Origin: Betaproteobacteria bacterium | GTDB lineage: Bacteria; Pseudomonadota; Gammaproteobacteria; Burkholderiales; Casimicrobiaceae | DNA length: 64,000 bases | Reading direction: 5' to 3' | Assembly: GCA_013298695.1 (NCBI GenBank) | Contig: JAAFIS010000002.1 | Location: 423,827-487,826 of the forward strand | In this document: in pieces, positions 44,260 through 54,297 of the stretch | Layout of the letters: every line of letters begins with the position of its first letter | Position numbering within the stretch: the stretch's first letter is position 1 | Program-made: the position numbers and the translations under genes | The notes under the pieces: generated by a model | The model's input: only the letters and a program-made list of their open reading frames with translations | The model's database searches: none | What the model was told of the DNA's origin: nothing

Positions 44260-46095
44260 TTAGTTTTCTCCCAAGAATCCGCCGCTCTGGTGATCCCACA
44301 AGCGCGCGTACAAACCTCCGCTTGCCAGCAACTCCTGATGCGTGCCTTCTTCCACAATGCGGCCTTCATCAAGCACAATCAAGCGATCCATCGCGGCAAT
44401 TGTCGATAATCGATGCGCGATGGCAACCACTGTTTTGCCTTCCATTAAGCGATACAAGCTTTCCTGAATCGCAGCCTCGACTTCAGAATCGAGCGCACTC
44501 GTTGCTTCGTCTAGCAAGAGAATCGGTGCGTCTTTGAGCATTACGCGAGCGATAGCAATGCGCTGACGTTGCCCCCCCGAGAGCTTCACGCCGCGCTCGC
44601 CGACATGCGCGTCGTACGCAGTGCGGCCCTTTGGATCGGTGAGGCGTTGCACGAAATCATGCGCCTCTGCCCGCTCCGCCGCGTGCAGCATGTCGGCCTC
44701 CGTCGCGTCCGGACGGCCATACACAATGTTTTCGCGCACCGAGCGATGCAAGAGCGACGTGTCTTGGGTAACCATGCCGATATGTTCACGCAGACTATCT
44801 TGTTTGACGGTGGAAATATCGACGCCGTCAATCAGAATGCGGCCGCTTTCAAGATCGTAGAACCGCAGCAACAAATTCACAATCGTTGATTTGCCCGCAC
44901 CAGAGCGTCCAACCAATCCAATTTTTTCACCCGGTCGAATGGTAAGCGTGAGATTGTCGATGACCGGCTTGTCAGCTTGCTTCTTGCCGTATGCAAAGGT
45001 CACGTTTTCGAAGCGCACCTCACCGCGCGGCACGCTAATGGTGGCGGCGTTTGGCGCGTCGAGAATCGCGCGCGGACGAGACAGCGTACTGATGCCATCG
45101 CGCACTGTGCCGATATGCTCAAACAGTGAAGAAAACTCCCACATGATCCAATGCGACATACCGTTGAGCCGCATCGCCATCGCGGTCGACGCGGCCACCG
45201 CGCCAACACCCACCTCGCCTTGCATCCATAGCCATAGCGCCACGCCTGCCGTGCTCGTCATCAGAAGCGCACTCAGAATTTGATTGACGATCTCGAAGCT
45301 AGTAATCAAGCGCCACTGTGAATACACGGTCGTCATAAATTCTTGCATCGCGGTGCGAACGTAGCCCGCCTCGCGCTGCGCGTGCGAGAAGAGTTTTACC
45401 GTGGAAATGTTTGTATAGGCATCGGTCACGCGCCCGGTCATGAGTGAGCGAGCGTCCGCCTGTTGCTGCGCAATTTTTCCAAGGCGTGGCACGTAATAGC
45501 AGCATGCCACCGCGTAAATCGCGAGCCACAATAAAAATGGAATCACCATGCGCAAATCGAAGCCGCCGGTGACCAGCAAAATCGTGGCGAAGTAAATGGT
45601 TACGTACACCAAAATGTCCGCGAGAATCATCCACACGTCACGCACAGCCAGTGCGGTTTGCATGACCTTCGTAGCCACACGACCGGCAAATTCATCCTGA
45701 TAAAAACTCATGCTCTGCGCAAGCATGGTGCGATGAAAATTCCAGCGCAACCGCATCGGGAAATTGCCCATCAGCGTTTGATGTTTCAGCGTGGCTTGAA
45801 GCCCTACCAGCAGCGGGCTTGCCACGATGATGGCAACCAGCAATAGCAGCTGTGATTTGTGTTCCGCCCACAAATTCGCGGGCGCTACCTTCGCAAGCCA
45901 ATCTACGACGCTGCCAAGCATCGAAAACAAAATCGCCTCAAAAAAACCGACGCCTGCCGTGAGCAGCGTTAGCGAGAGCATGTAGAGGCGAGCGCCCTTG
46001 GTGCTGTCCCATAAAAACGCAGCAAACGCAGCGGGTGGCGGTGCGGCATCATTTTCGGGATACGGATCGACCAGTTTTTCAAAATATCTGAACAT
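44260..46095 (-). CDS. ABC exporter, fused membrane and ATPase (MsbA/MDR type)
   Basis: A 611-residue half-transporter expected to dimerise. Six transmembrane helices (AGVGFFEAILFSMLGSVVDW onward) precede the ATPase with Walker A GLVGRSGAGKSTI, Q loop VTQDTSLLH, signature LSGGQRQR, Walker B ILLLDEATSALD and the H loop AIAHRLST. The substrate is unknown. It is followed on the opposite end by an MFS exporter on the same strand. Confidence 0.93.
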   Translation of the reverse strand: MFRYFEKLVDPYPENDAAPPPAAFAAFLWDSTKGARLYMLSLTLLTAGVGFFEAILFSMLGSVVDWLAKVAPANLWAEHKSQLLLLVAIIVASPLLVGLQATLKHQTLMGNFPMRLRWNFHRTMLAQSMSFYQDEFAGRVATKVMQTALAVRDVWMILADILVYVTIYFATILLVTGGFDLRMVIPFLLWLAIYAVACCYYVPRLGKIAQQQADARSLMTGRVTDAYTNISTVKLFSHAQREAGYVRTAMQEFMTTVYSQWRLITSFEIVNQILSALLMTSTAGVALWLWMQGEVGVGAVAASTAMAMRLNGMSHWIMWEFSSLFEHIGTVRDGISTLSRPRAILDAPNAATISVPRGEVRFENVTFAYGKKQADKPVIDNLTLTIRPGEKIGLVGRSGAGKSTIVNLLLRFYDLESGRILIDGVDISTVKQDSLREHIGMVTQDTSLLHRSVRENIVYGRPDATEADMLHAAERAEAHDFVQRLTDPKGRTAYDAHVGERGVKLSGGQRQRIAIARVMLKDAPILLLDEATSALDSEVEAAIQESLYRLMEGKTVVAIAHRLSTIAAMDRLIVLDEGRIVEEGTHQELLASGGLYARLWDHQSGGFLGEN

Positions 46096-46143
46096 AAAAA
46101 TCTCTAGCTAAATGTGTTTAATGACTCGGAGGGTGTGTCATCC

Positions 46144-47439
46144 CTACTCAACCGGCTTCGGCAACGCGCGCGTATTCACGAGCAGTGCGTTGCGAGAGGC
46201 GATCCACGTGAGCACGAGCGCGCCGATGCCTGCGCATGCGAGCGACGCGCGAAGCCCGACGTGTTCTCCGATGTATCCGCCGATCAAAGCGCCCGGCCCA
46301 GCGCCAATCAAAATAAGCCAACGCATCGTGCTTGTCATGCGACCGAGCAACGCTTCTGGCGTAACCGCTTGTCGTAACGACAAGAAGTTCACGAAGAGCA
46401 CCGTCGCGCCCGCAGAGAAGCAGGTCAACATAAATGCAAAGATCAACACGCCAAACGTGTTCGCAGGCGCAAGTGCAAGCGCGAGCCAGCCCACGCCGGA
46501 GATACCGAAGCCGACGATAAGCGTTGGCCCTGGTCCAAACCGTTCGCTCACGCGTTTGCCGTACACGCTCGCCACAATCGTGCCCACGCCCATACCGATG
46601 TAGCACAGCCCAATAGTTTGCGCACTCATACCTAGCTCGCGCGAGGCGACCAAAATTTGCACGACGCTCGCCATGTGATGAAACGTTTGCCACAAGCCCA
46701 CCATCAACGCCATCGTCCACAGCAATCGTGTGCGCGCGACAAAGCGAACGCCTTCTTTCAGTTGCATCCAGAAGTTGGCGTCACCGCGCGGCTTAATCGT
46801 TTCTTCAACGCGAATGCCTTTGAGCAACACGACCGCGCCAAAAATCAGCAGCGCATCAAAGGCAATCGCAATCGGCGCACCAAGAATTTTGATGAGCGCA
46901 CCCGCGATGCCAGGCCCAGCAATTTCAGAGCCTGACACCGCAAGCGCGTTTTTGCTGTGCGCTTCCACCAATCGATCACGCGACACGATTTGTGTGAGCA
47001 CAATTTGCGCCGCAGAACCTGCGACCACGTGCACGCAACCTAAGAGGAAACCCACGGCGTAGAGCCACGTCATCGTGAGCACATTCGTCCACGCCGCGAT
47101 TGGCACCGTGAGCAAGGCAAATGCGAAAACGAGTTCGCCAGCGACATACACCGGTAACTTTTTTACGCGGTCGAGCCACACGCCTGCGGGCAGCGAAAGT
47201 AATACGAATGGCGCGATTTCAAACGCCATCAAGAAACCCATTTGCGTAGGCGATGCGTTTAATACGGTCACGGCGGTGAGCGGCAACGCAAGCATTGTGA
47301 TTTGCGCGCCAAAATGTGTGATTACGACCGACGCAAAAATGCGACGATAGTTTTGATCGCGAAGCAAATCGTTTGCGGGCAACGATGAAAAACGTAGCGC
47401 TGAGCGTATTCGCTCGAAGAAACTAAAAGCTGCTTGCAT
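46144..47439 (-). CDS. MFS transporter, EntS-like exporter family
   Basis: A 431-residue inner-membrane protein with about 12 helices. The family start NDLLRDQNYRRIFASVVITHFG and the loop LPAGVWLDRVKKLPVYVAGE match the MFS_3 (EntS/macrolide efflux) group. Substrate unknown. ATG 47439 is used; an ATG at 47451 is 4 codons upstream. Confidence 0.88.
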   Translation of the reverse strand: MQAAFSFFERIRSALRFSSLPANDLLRDQNYRRIFASVVITHFGAQITMLALPLTAVTVLNASPTQMGFLMAFEIAPFVLLSLPAGVWLDRVKKLPVYVAGELVFAFALLTVPIAAWTNVLTMTWLYAVGFLLGCVHVVAGSAAQIVLTQIVSRDRLVEAHSKNALAVSGSEIAGPGIAGALIKILGAPIAIAFDALLIFGAVVLLKGIRVEETIKPRGDANFWMQLKEGVRFVARTRLLWTMALMVGLWQTFHHMASVVQILVASRELGMSAQTIGLCYIGMGVGTIVASVYGKRVSERFGPGPTLIVGFGISGVGWLALALAPANTFGVLIFAFMLTCFSAGATVLFVNFLSLRQAVTPEALLGRMTSTMRWLILIGAGPGALIGGYIGEHVGLRASLACAGIGALVLTWIASRNALLVNTRALPKPVE

Positions 47440-47618
47440 GATTACTCTCATTGAATCAAGACGGAACGCACACGCGCGCCGAAGCCAAAAACGTAGAAGA
47501 AAATGAAAACGCCGCAACGCGCTGCGATCAGCGCGACGGCAAACACAATCGGAGGTTGAAGTGAACTACGTCGCTGAGTTAGCTCGGAAAAGAGCCCATT
47601 CGCTTCGTTTTCGAACTG

Positions 47619-47750
47619 TCAACGCGGGTGTTTTGGAAATGCGCCGGGCGCATACCAAGAACGATTTCCGATGACCCCGACTGCAACGCCTGCCGCGATG
47701 CCGTACACGCACAGAGTGGTGTGATGGGAGCGTAGGGTGCTGGTGTTCAT
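47619..47750 (-). CDS. putative 43-residue membrane peptide
   Basis: ATG 47750 is preceded by AAAGGA 7 bases away. The peptide MNTSTLRSHHTTLCVYGIAA continues with a short hydrophobic, Gly/Val-rich stretch (GVAVGVIG) and ends in a Tyr/Pro-rich tail. It is short, but start signal and composition support it as coding. It lies upstream of the MFS gene, with 179 bp between. Confidence 0.4.
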   Translation of the reverse strand: MNTSTLRSHHTTLCVYGIAAGVAVGVIGNRSWYAPGAFPKHPR

Positions 47751-48028
47751 CGAATCGTCCTTTCTGGCGCGTGTGGATTGAGGCTTCGCGGGATAAACGC
47801 TGAAGCTGCTTGAAGCTTGATTTGTGATCAGGCGTCAAAGCGAACGCGCAAGATCTAAGAGTATCGGATGTCGTCACTTTTTGCTAGCGCGACGAACGTT
47901 GATATCGGCAGCGTTCAACGTGTCGTTTTCGAAATACGACAATCGAAGGGTCGCGGTGTAGCAAATGTGTTGGCGCGTGAAAGGTTTGACCGAATCAATC
48001 TCCATCAAGTCCGGCAACTCACCTGTAA

Positions 48029-48112
48029 CGCCGTTTTAATTGGGCGACTACGCTTGAAAAACGTTTACACAAGACAATATATTTTATTGCCTGTCGACCG
48101 ATTAAATTGGGC
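48029..48112. repeat. 84-bp tripartite palindromic element, copy 9
   Basis: The sites CGCCGTTTTAATTGGGC (centre 48037) and GACCGATTAAATTGGGC (centre 48104) are 67 bp apart. The midpoint reads ACAC|AAGA. It lies just beyond the 3' end of metH part 2. The rest of the gap 47751-48172 shows nothing further. Confidence 0.8.
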
Positions 48113-48172
48113 GACGCGATTATGAGCCGCCAGCAAGAAATTGCTCGCACTGCCTTCGCAAAGTGCACTGCG

Positions 48173-50851
48173 CTACAGCAAAGTGCCCAACGCCCGTTGT
48201 TGTGCGTCAACCGTTTCCTCACGTCGCGTCGCCAAGTCGGCAAGCTGATCGTCGCCAATTTTCCCGACGGTGAAATATTGTGACGCCGGATGCGAAAAAT
48301 AGAAGCCGCTCACGCTTGCTGCAGGCGTCATCGCGAATGACTCAGTGAGCGTCATGCCAATGTCCGTCGCGCCGAGAACGCGGAAGAGATCAACTTTTTC
48401 GCGATGATCGGGACATGCTGGATAGCCAGGCGCAGGCCGAATGCCGCGATAGGCTTCCTTCACGAGCTCTTCATTGCTCAATTTTTCATCAGGTGCATAA
48501 CCCCAGAAATCCTTGCGCACGCGCTCATGCAAATGCTCAGCAAACGCTTCGGCGAGGCGATCAGCGAGCGCCTTGAACATGATCGAGTTGTAATCATCGC
48601 CGGCGGCTTCAAAGGCTTTCAAACGCGCATCGCCCGGTTCGCAACCGATGCCGGTGGTGACAGCGAACAGACCAAGGAAGTCATCACCCGGCGAAACGAA
48701 ATCAGCGAGTGCGAAATTTGGACGACCGGCGTCCTTTGCGTTTTGCTGACGCAGCGTGTGAAAACGCATCGCCTCTTTTGAACGCGTCTCCTCTTCGAAC
48801 AGCACGATGTCATCGCCATCGCGCGACGCAGGCAACAGCGCGTAAACGCCGTTCGCTGTAAGCCACTTTTCGTTCACGATGCGCTTCAACATCGCTTGCC
48901 CGTCTTTGAAAACGCGCTTTGCTTCTACGCCGACGATTTCGTCATCGAGAATTTTGGGGTAGTTACCTGCAAGATCCCACACCAGGAAAAACGGCGTCCA
49001 ATCGATGTAAGGCACCAGCGCAGAAAGTGGATAGTCACGCAACTGTTGCACGCCAATACGCTTTGGCTTCGGCGGCACATAGTTCGCGAACTCGCCTGCA
49101 AACGCGTTGAAACGATTCGCGCGTGCGATCTCGAGCTCAACGAGGGGTTGCGCTTTTTTATTTGCATGTCGTTCGCGAATCACTGCGTAATCCTCGCTCA
49201 TCTCTTTGACGTACGCAGGCTTCATTTCGTCAGAGAGCAATTGCGTTGCCACACCGACCGCGCGCGAAGCATCAACAACGTGAACGACGGGCTCCGAATA
49301 GTTCGGCGCGATTTTCACTGCGGTGTGTGTGCGCGATGTCGTTGCGCCGCCGATCAGCAGCGGCACTTTGAATCCGGTGCGCTCCATTTCTTTGGCGACG
49401 TAAGCCATTTCTTCGAGCGAAGGTGTAATCAAACCGGACAAACCAATGATGTTCGCATTTGATTCTTTCGCTGCTGCAAGAATCTTGTCACACGGCACCA
49501 TCACGCCGAGATCAATCACTTCGTAGTTATTGCACTGGAGTACAACGCCTACGATGTTTTTGCCGATATCGTGCACATCGCCTTTCACGGTGGCGAGCAC
49601 AATCTTGCCCTTTGTTTTCGCTTCGGTGCCGAGCAACCGCTTTTCCTCTTCAATGAACGGCACCAAATGCGCGACCGCTTGTTTCATCACCCGCGCTGAC
49701 TTCACGACTTGTGGCAAAAACATTTTTCCCTGGCCAAACAAATCGCCGACAACGTTCATGCCGTCCATGAGCGGGCCTTCAATGACCTGCAAAGGGCGCT
49801 CGAAACCTTGACGCGACTCCTCCGTATCTTCGACGATAAACGTGTTGATGCCTTTCACCAGCGCATGTTTCAACCGCTCGTTCACGGGCATCTGTCGCCA
49901 TGACAAATCTTCAACCTTCGCCTTGCCGCCACCTTTGACTTTCTCCGCGAGAGCGAGCATGCGCTCGGTGGAATCCGCGCGACGATTCAAGATCACATCT
50001 TCGCAATGCTCGCGAAGCTCGGGGTCAATTTCGTCATAAATACCAACCTGTCCTGCGTTCACAATGCCCATCGTAAGCCCGGCTTTAATCGCGTGATACA
50101 GAAACACCGTGTGCATTGCTTCACGCACGTGGTCATTGCCGCGGAAACTAAACGACATATTGGAAATGCCGCCGGACGTTTTCGCTCCAGGAAGATTTTG
50201 TTTGATCCAACGTACGGCCTCAATGAAATCGACACCGTAGTTGTTGTGTTCCTCAAGCCCGGTCGCGAGAGCGAAAACGTTCGGATCGAAGATGATGTCT
50301 TCGGCAGGAAATCCAACGGTGTTTACAAGGAGCTTATACGCGCGTTCGCAGATTTCAATCTTCCTTTGATAGGTATCAGCTTGACCTTTTTCATCGAATG
50401 CCATAACGACGGCGGCGGCGCCATACCGCTTCAATTTCTTTGCTTGCGCAAGAAACGATGCCTCCCCTTCCTTGAGTGAAATCGAGTTCACCACGGGCTT
50501 GCCCTGCACGCATTTCAAACCAGCCTCAATCACCTCCCATTTTGACGAATCGATCATGATCGGCACGCGCGCGATGTCGGGCTCCGTTGCGATGATGTTC
50601 AAAAATTTCATCATCGCCGCTTTGCTGTCGAGCATCGCTTCATCCATGTTGACATCGATGATCTGCGCGCCACTGGCAACTTGTTGGCGCGCAACCTCAA
50701 CCGCGCTCACGTAGTCGTCGTTGAGTATGAGTTTTGCGAATGCGCGCGAACCAGTGACGTTGGTGCGCTCACCGACGTTCACGAACAGTGAATCAGCGCC
50801 GATAGCGAGCGGTTCTAGACCGGAGAGTTGCATTGTGTAGTTGTTGTTCAT
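48173..50851 (-). CDS. metH: methionine synthase, part 2 (pterin, cobalamin and activation domains)
   Basis: An 892-residue protein that matches the last three quarters of cobalamin-dependent MetH. It has the methyltetrahydrofolate domain ([16 protein letters not shown]), the B12 cap and Rossmann domain with the cobalamin ligand in [12 protein letters not shown], and the C-terminal AdoMet activation domain with [13 protein letters not shown]. The homocysteine domain is the separate gene at 52310-53320. The start is ATG 50851, 3 bp after the vapC stop; ATG 50833 is possible. Splitting of MetH is known in Burkholderiales. Confidence 0.95.
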   Translation of the reverse strand: MNNNYTMQLSGLEPLAIGADSLFVNVGERTNVTGSRAFAKLILNDDYVSAVEVARQQVASGAQIIDVNMDEAMLDSKAAMMKFLNIIATEPDIARVPIMIDSSKWEVIEAGLKCVQGKPVVNSISLKEGEASFLAQAKKLKRYGAAAVVMAFDEKGQADTYQRKIEICERAYKLLVNTVGFPAEDIIFDPNVFALATGLEEHNNYGVDFIEAVRWIKQNLPGAKTSGGISNMSFSFRGNDHVREAMHTVFLYHAIKAGLTMGIVNAGQVGIYDEIDPELREHCEDVILNRRADSTERMLALAEKVKGGGKAKVEDLSWRQMPVNERLKHALVKGINTFIVEDTEESRQGFERPLQVIEGPLMDGMNVVGDLFGQGKMFLPQVVKSARVMKQAVAHLVPFIEEEKRLLGTEAKTKGKIVLATVKGDVHDIGKNIVGVVLQCNNYEVIDLGVMVPCDKILAAAKESNANIIGLSGLITPSLEEMAYVAKEMERTGFKVPLLIGGATTSRTHTAVKIAPNYSEPVVHVVDASRAVGVATQLLSDEMKPAYVKEMSEDYAVIRERHANKKAQPLVELEIARANRFNAFAGEFANYVPPKPKRIGVQQLRDYPLSALVPYIDWTPFFLVWDLAGNYPKILDDEIVGVEAKRVFKDGQAMLKRIVNEKWLTANGVYALLPASRDGDDIVLFEEETRSKEAMRFHTLRQQNAKDAGRPNFALADFVSPGDDFLGLFAVTTGIGCEPGDARLKAFEAAGDDYNSIMFKALADRLAEAFAEHLHERVRKDFWGYAPDEKLSNEELVKEAYRGIRPAPGYPACPDHREKVDLFRVLGATDIGMTLTESFAMTPAASVSGFYFSHPASQYFTVGKIGDDQLADLATRREETVDAQQRALGTLL

Positions 50852-50854
50852 TGT

Positions 50855-51262
50855 TTACTTCGTCCAGTTCTCAATTTTGAGTCCGGGTACGCGGGAAAAA
50901 TCACTCTCATTGTTGGTGACGAGTGTTGCGTCGATCGCGAGTGCATGCGCGGCAATCAAGCCATCGATGAGACCAATGCCCTGGCCTTTGCGCTCGAGGC
51001 GTGCCCGCAGTACCGCAAATTGACTCGCCGCCTCATTAGGCCACGGTGTAATTTCCACGATGTCAAGAAACTCAGCCAAGTCGCACGATATGCTTTCTCT
51101 ACGCTTTTGGCTTGCCGCGGACTCTATGCCGTAAAGCAATTCAGTATGCACGATTGACGAAATTTTCAATTGTTGGCCTGCGACGTAGGCCTCGCGTAAT
51201 TTTGACAAAGCGACCACGTTTCGTTTCTGCATGACGTAGCTGACGATGTCTGTATCGAGCAT
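50855..51262 (-). CDS. vapC: PIN-domain toxin VapC
   Basis: A 135-residue ribonuclease of the VapC family. Conserved acids are in MLDTDIVSYVM, IVHTELLYGIE, and IGLIDGLIAAHALA, with the final TNNESDFSRVPGL. All catalytic positions are present. VapC toxins of this subgroup often cut initiator tRNA. ATG 51262 is chosen; a TTG at 51271 overlaps the vapB stop. Its stop lies 3 bp before metH part 2. Confidence 0.93.
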   Translation of the reverse strand: MLDTDIVSYVMQKRNVVALSKLREAYVAGQQLKISSIVHTELLYGIESAASQKRRESISCDLAEFLDIVEITPWPNEAASQFAVLRARLERKGQGIGLIDGLIAAHALAIDATLVTNNESDFSRVPGLKIENWTK

Positions 51263-51267
51263 GAAGA

Positions 51268-51609
51268 TCAAGGCTTTGCCTTTCGCTTCGCAGTCGCTTT
51301 CTTTACGCTTGCTGGAAACGTCTCCGTTTGCCTGTGATCTGTATCTGTTTCGTCATCCCAATCCGCAAACGGATCTCGGATTTGAAGCTCTGGAAAGAGT
51401 CCTCCAAAGCGGTTGCGTAGAAAACTCGAATCAACGACGGGTGGTTTTTGAAGATAAGCATCCAACTGTTCTAGCTTAGATTTTGCGCGCAAAAGTACGC
51501 CTTCTGGCCGCCGCTCAATGAGCACTTCATCCACATCAAATCGAAACTCTTTCGGCAAGCGCACAGCTTGCGAACGACCTGACATAAAAACTTTTGCGGT
51601 TGCGCTCAT
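51268..51609 (-). CDS. vapB: antitoxin VapB
   Basis: A 113-residue protein. The N-terminal SpoVT/AbrB DNA-binding domain is KVFMSGRSQAVRLPKEFRFD, and the middle and C-terminus should wrap around VapC. It is longer than the usual 75-90 residues, with an extra charged Lys/Thr-rich tail (TDTDHRQTETFPASVKKATA). It pairs with vapC and is preceded by a clear operator. Confidence 0.92.
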   Translation of the reverse strand: MSATAKVFMSGRSQAVRLPKEFRFDVDEVLIERRPEGVLLRAKSKLEQLDAYLQKPPVVDSSFLRNRFGGLFPELQIRDPFADWDDETDTDHRQTETFPASVKKATAKRKAKP

Positions 51610-51630
51610 GAAGCACCTCGACGAACAAAA

Positions 51631-51655
51631 TGAGATATATCAGTAGTATATCTCA
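51631..51655. promoter_or_regulatory. vapBC operator
   Basis: A perfect inverted repeat TGAGATATA-N7-TATATCTCA lies 22 bp before vapB. Such palindromes are bound by VapBC complexes for autorepression. As metH part 2 follows vapC by 3 bp, this site may also control it. Confidence 0.75.
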
Positions 51656-51698
51656 ACAAAAGCGAACTACTTTTGCCGCCGGGTTTGTGAAGAAAGAC

Positions 51699-52304
51699 TC
51701 AAAGCGAGTAACGATCCAATATTTTTTGCAAACTTTCGCCGCCAGAATACGGCTCAAAATGCTCCGCGTTGATTCCTAGGCCTCTGGCCGCTTCAATGTT
51801 TGCCATTGAATCGTCGATGAAGAGTATTTGATGGGGCGGAATATTCAAAGATGTCACGACGGATTCGAAGTACTGCTCATCAGGCTTTGCGAACCCTACT
51901 TGGCATGAATAGAAAACCTGATCGAAGCGTTCATCAAGTTTGAGCGCCGCACTCATGTACTCAGCGCGATAGGGGTTTTGATTCGTAGCAAGGCAACATA
52001 GCGTCCCGCTCGCGCGCAAAGCCAAAATGAGTTCGATCACCAAATGATCGATTTCGATGTCGCACCAAGTTGCGAGTGCTCGCTCAAAATCAAATTCACT
52101 TCCAAGCGCTTCGAGCGCGCCAGCAAGCGCTACTTTGAAGTCCGCATGCCCAGTAAGGCAAGGTTTCTCGGCGGCGCCCACTGCCGCGAAAAACGTCTTT
52201 GAGTCGCCATCGGGGGATGCATTCGCCGCCATTTCCCAAAACGACGAGCCGGGTCGCTGTACAACGCCGTCCGCATCAAACAGCACTGCGCCAATATTGC
52301 GCAT
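51699..52304 (-). CDS. HAD hydrolase (YihX/epoxide-hydrolase-like)
   Basis: A 201-residue HAD-IA protein. Motif I is AVLFDADGVVQRP, motif II CLATNQNPYRAEYM, motif III around GFAKPDEQYFE and motif IV ILFIDDSMANIEAARG. The pattern fits the YihX type, sugar-phosphate phosphatases. Its ATG lies 5 bp after the stop of metH part 1, so it is in the same operon. Confidence 0.85.
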   Translation of the reverse strand: MRNIGAVLFDADGVVQRPGSSFWEMAANASPDGDSKTFFAAVGAAEKPCLTGHADFKVALAGALEALGSEFDFERALATWCDIEIDHLVIELILALRASGTLCCLATNQNPYRAEYMSAALKLDERFDQVFYSCQVGFAKPDEQYFESVVTSLNIPPHQILFIDDSMANIEAARGLGINAEHFEPYSGGESLQKILDRYSL

Positions 52305-52309
52305 GTGGA

Positions 52310-53320
52310 TTACGCGACTTTTCGCGGCGCCACTTTCGCCACCGCCTCACCAATCGCTTTGATATGTGCGGGTGTTGTGCCGCAGCAGCCGCCGACAATA
52401 TTCACAATGCCGCTCTCCGCAAATTCTTTGAGGTAACCCGACGTGAGTTGCGGCGTTTCGTCGTAGCCAGTGTCGGAGAGCGGATTGGGTAGCCCTGCGT
52501 TCGGATACACGCTCACGAAGGTGTGTGGCGCGATCTTCGCTAGCTCTTCGACATAAGGGCGCATTGCTGTCGCGCCGAGCGCGCAATTCACGCCAACACA
52601 CAGCGGATTGGCGTGGCGAATGCTGTTCCAAAACGCGGCAATGGTTTGGCCGGAGAGCGTGCGCCCTGATGCGTCGGTGATCGTGCCGGAAATCATGAGC
52701 GGCAGCGGGTCTGGATCGTCTTCGAAAATTTCGAGGTAAGCGTAGATCGCAGCTTTGGCGTTGAGTGTGTCAAACACGGTTTCGATCAGAATTAGATCAA
52801 CACCGCCGATCACGAGCGCCTCAATTTGCTCTCGATAGGCCGCGTGCAATTCGTCGAAGGTGACGTTTCTTTTTGATGCGTCATTTACGTCGGGCGAGAT
52901 GCTCGCGGTGCGGCTCATTGGCCCCAACGCGCCAGCAACAAATCGCGGTTTGTCCGGCGTTTTCTTGGTGAACTCATCACACAAGTCGCGAGCAATCTTC
53001 GCCGCTGCTTTGTTCATCGCGCGAACCATGTGTTCCAACTTGTAATCCGACATGCCGATGGAGGTTGCGCTAAATGTGTCCGTTTCAATAATGTCCGCGC
53101 CGGCCTCAAGATAGCTGCGCTGAATCTCTTGAATCACTTCAGGCTTGGTGAGCACGAGCAAATCATTGTTCCCCTTCACATCGCACACGTGATCGCGACA
53201 CACATGACCGCGATAGTCCGCTTCGCCCAACTTGTATTGCTGCACCATTGTGCCCATGCCGCCATCAAGAATCATGATGCGTTCACGGAGAATTTGGGAG
53301 ATGCGTTCGCGTTTGGACAT
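52310..53320 (-). CDS. metH: methionine synthase, part 1 (homocysteine methyltransferase domain)
   Basis: A 336-residue protein equal to the N-terminal domain of MetH. It begins [20 protein letters not shown] and carries the Zn-binding cysteines in GVNCALGA and [10 protein letters not shown]. It transfers the methyl group from cobalamin to homocysteine together with part 2. The two parts are 1.46 kb apart, with a HAD gene and vapBC between. No cobalamin riboswitch is seen upstream (53321-53554). Confidence 0.95.
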   Translation of the reverse strand: MSKRERISQILRERIMILDGGMGTMVQQYKLGEADYRGHVCRDHVCDVKGNNDLLVLTKPEVIQEIQRSYLEAGADIIETDTFSATSIGMSDYKLEHMVRAMNKAAAKIARDLCDEFTKKTPDKPRFVAGALGPMSRTASISPDVNDASKRNVTFDELHAAYREQIEALVIGGVDLILIETVFDTLNAKAAIYAYLEIFEDDPDPLPLMISGTITDASGRTLSGQTIAAFWNSIRHANPLCVGVNCALGATAMRPYVEELAKIAPHTFVSVYPNAGLPNPLSDTGYDETPQLTSGYLKEFAESGIVNIVGGCCGTTPAHIKAIGEAVAKVAPRKVA

Positions 53321-53554
53321 GGTGAGTGTGCTTCGATGAAGGTTGAGGCGCTTTGTACGGATGGCATTTTCTCATTGAAGCGGTTCAGTGCGCGAGCTTA
53401 GAAATTACCAATTTAGAATATAGGTATCGTGAAACGGTGCGCTAAAAACGCGATCCTTCGGGCTAATGTTCACAGGTGGCAATCCATTCGCAGCGCATAC
53501 GCGGTGCGCGTTGAGAGCGGCGCGATACCTTTTCAATCCCCGCAGCAAAGCACC

Positions 53555-53947
53555 ATGCAGCATCTCTCCCCCAAAGAAACCAGCGAATTTCTGAAAGCGA
53601 ATCCCGACGCCGTGTTCGTTGATGTGCGCTCCGAAATAGAATTTTTCTACGTCGGTCATCCAGTAGGTGCGGAGCACGTCGCGTGGCAAGAACCACCCGA
53701 TTGGGATGTGCAGCCCGAGTTCACGTCGCACGTGAAGGCGCTCGTTGCCGGTGTGAAAACGAGGCCGGTGGTGCTCATTTGTCGCAGCGGAAAACGGTCT
53801 GTAGACGCGGGCAAAGTGCTGGAGAACGCTGGATTCACGAGCGTGTTTAACGTGCTCCACGGCTTCGAAGGCGATCTCGACGAAACCTTCCATCGCGGCA
53901 AGAAAAACGGTTGGCGATTTGAAGGTTTGCCCTGGGCGCAGATGTAG
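53555..53947 (+). CDS. rhodanese-like sulfurtransferase
   Basis: A 130-residue single rhodanese domain. The active-site Cys is in VVLICRSGKRSVDAG, and FVDVRSEIEFFYVGHPVGA is the typical substrate-side segment. It transfers sulfane sulfur or relays persulfide. ATG 53555 starts just before the domain (MQHLSPKETSEFLK). Confidence 0.9.
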   Translation: MQHLSPKETSEFLKANPDAVFVDVRSEIEFFYVGHPVGAEHVAWQEPPDWDVQPEFTSHVKALVAGVKTRPVVLICRSGKRSVDAGKVLENAGFTSVFNVLHGFEGDLDETFHRGKKNGWRFEGLPWAQM

Positions 53948-54025
53948 GATGCGCGTGGCTTGGCGAAATTTTTGGGGATTTTCGCCACCTGAGTCGTTAC
54001 AGCGATTGCGACAATTCCGCCGATT

Positions 54026-54109
54026 GCCCAATTAACTTGGGCGAAAAACCTTATTCTATATATTTTCGATAATTCCTCTTTATTGATTGTTCGCCCGGTT
54101 AGATTGGGC
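54026..54109. repeat. 84-bp tripartite palindromic element, copy 10
   Basis: GCCCAATTAACTTGGGC (centre 54034) and GCCCGGTTAGATTGGGC (centre 54101) are 67 bp apart, both well kept. The midpoint reads TTTC|GATA. It lies in the 350-bp gap between the rhodanese gene and tkt; the rest of the gap (54110-54297) presumably has the tkt promoter, but I see no clear boxes. Confidence 0.85.
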
Positions 54110-54297
54110 GATTGGAACCATAGCGACTTAGGTTCGGATCACTTTTTCTCCAGCATGACTCAATTCGAGTAAGGCATCTGCGAACGTCACGTAAAGCGAT
54201 CCAAACGCGAAGCTCGGCGATAATTTGAGGCTTCGCGCCACTAATCTTTCGGCATCACGTCGAGCTACGCGCACCTACGCCCACTAACGTTCAATCC

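Noticed and set aside
53321..53554. Cobalamin or SAM riboswitch upstream of metH part 1
   Set aside because: No B12-box-like or SAM-type conserved segments are visible; the stretch is AT-rich promoter-like DNA only.
53405..54031. Minus-strand 208-codon open frame opposite the rhodanese gene
   Set aside because: The rhodanese domain with its active-site motif is on the plus strand; the antisense frame has no domain.
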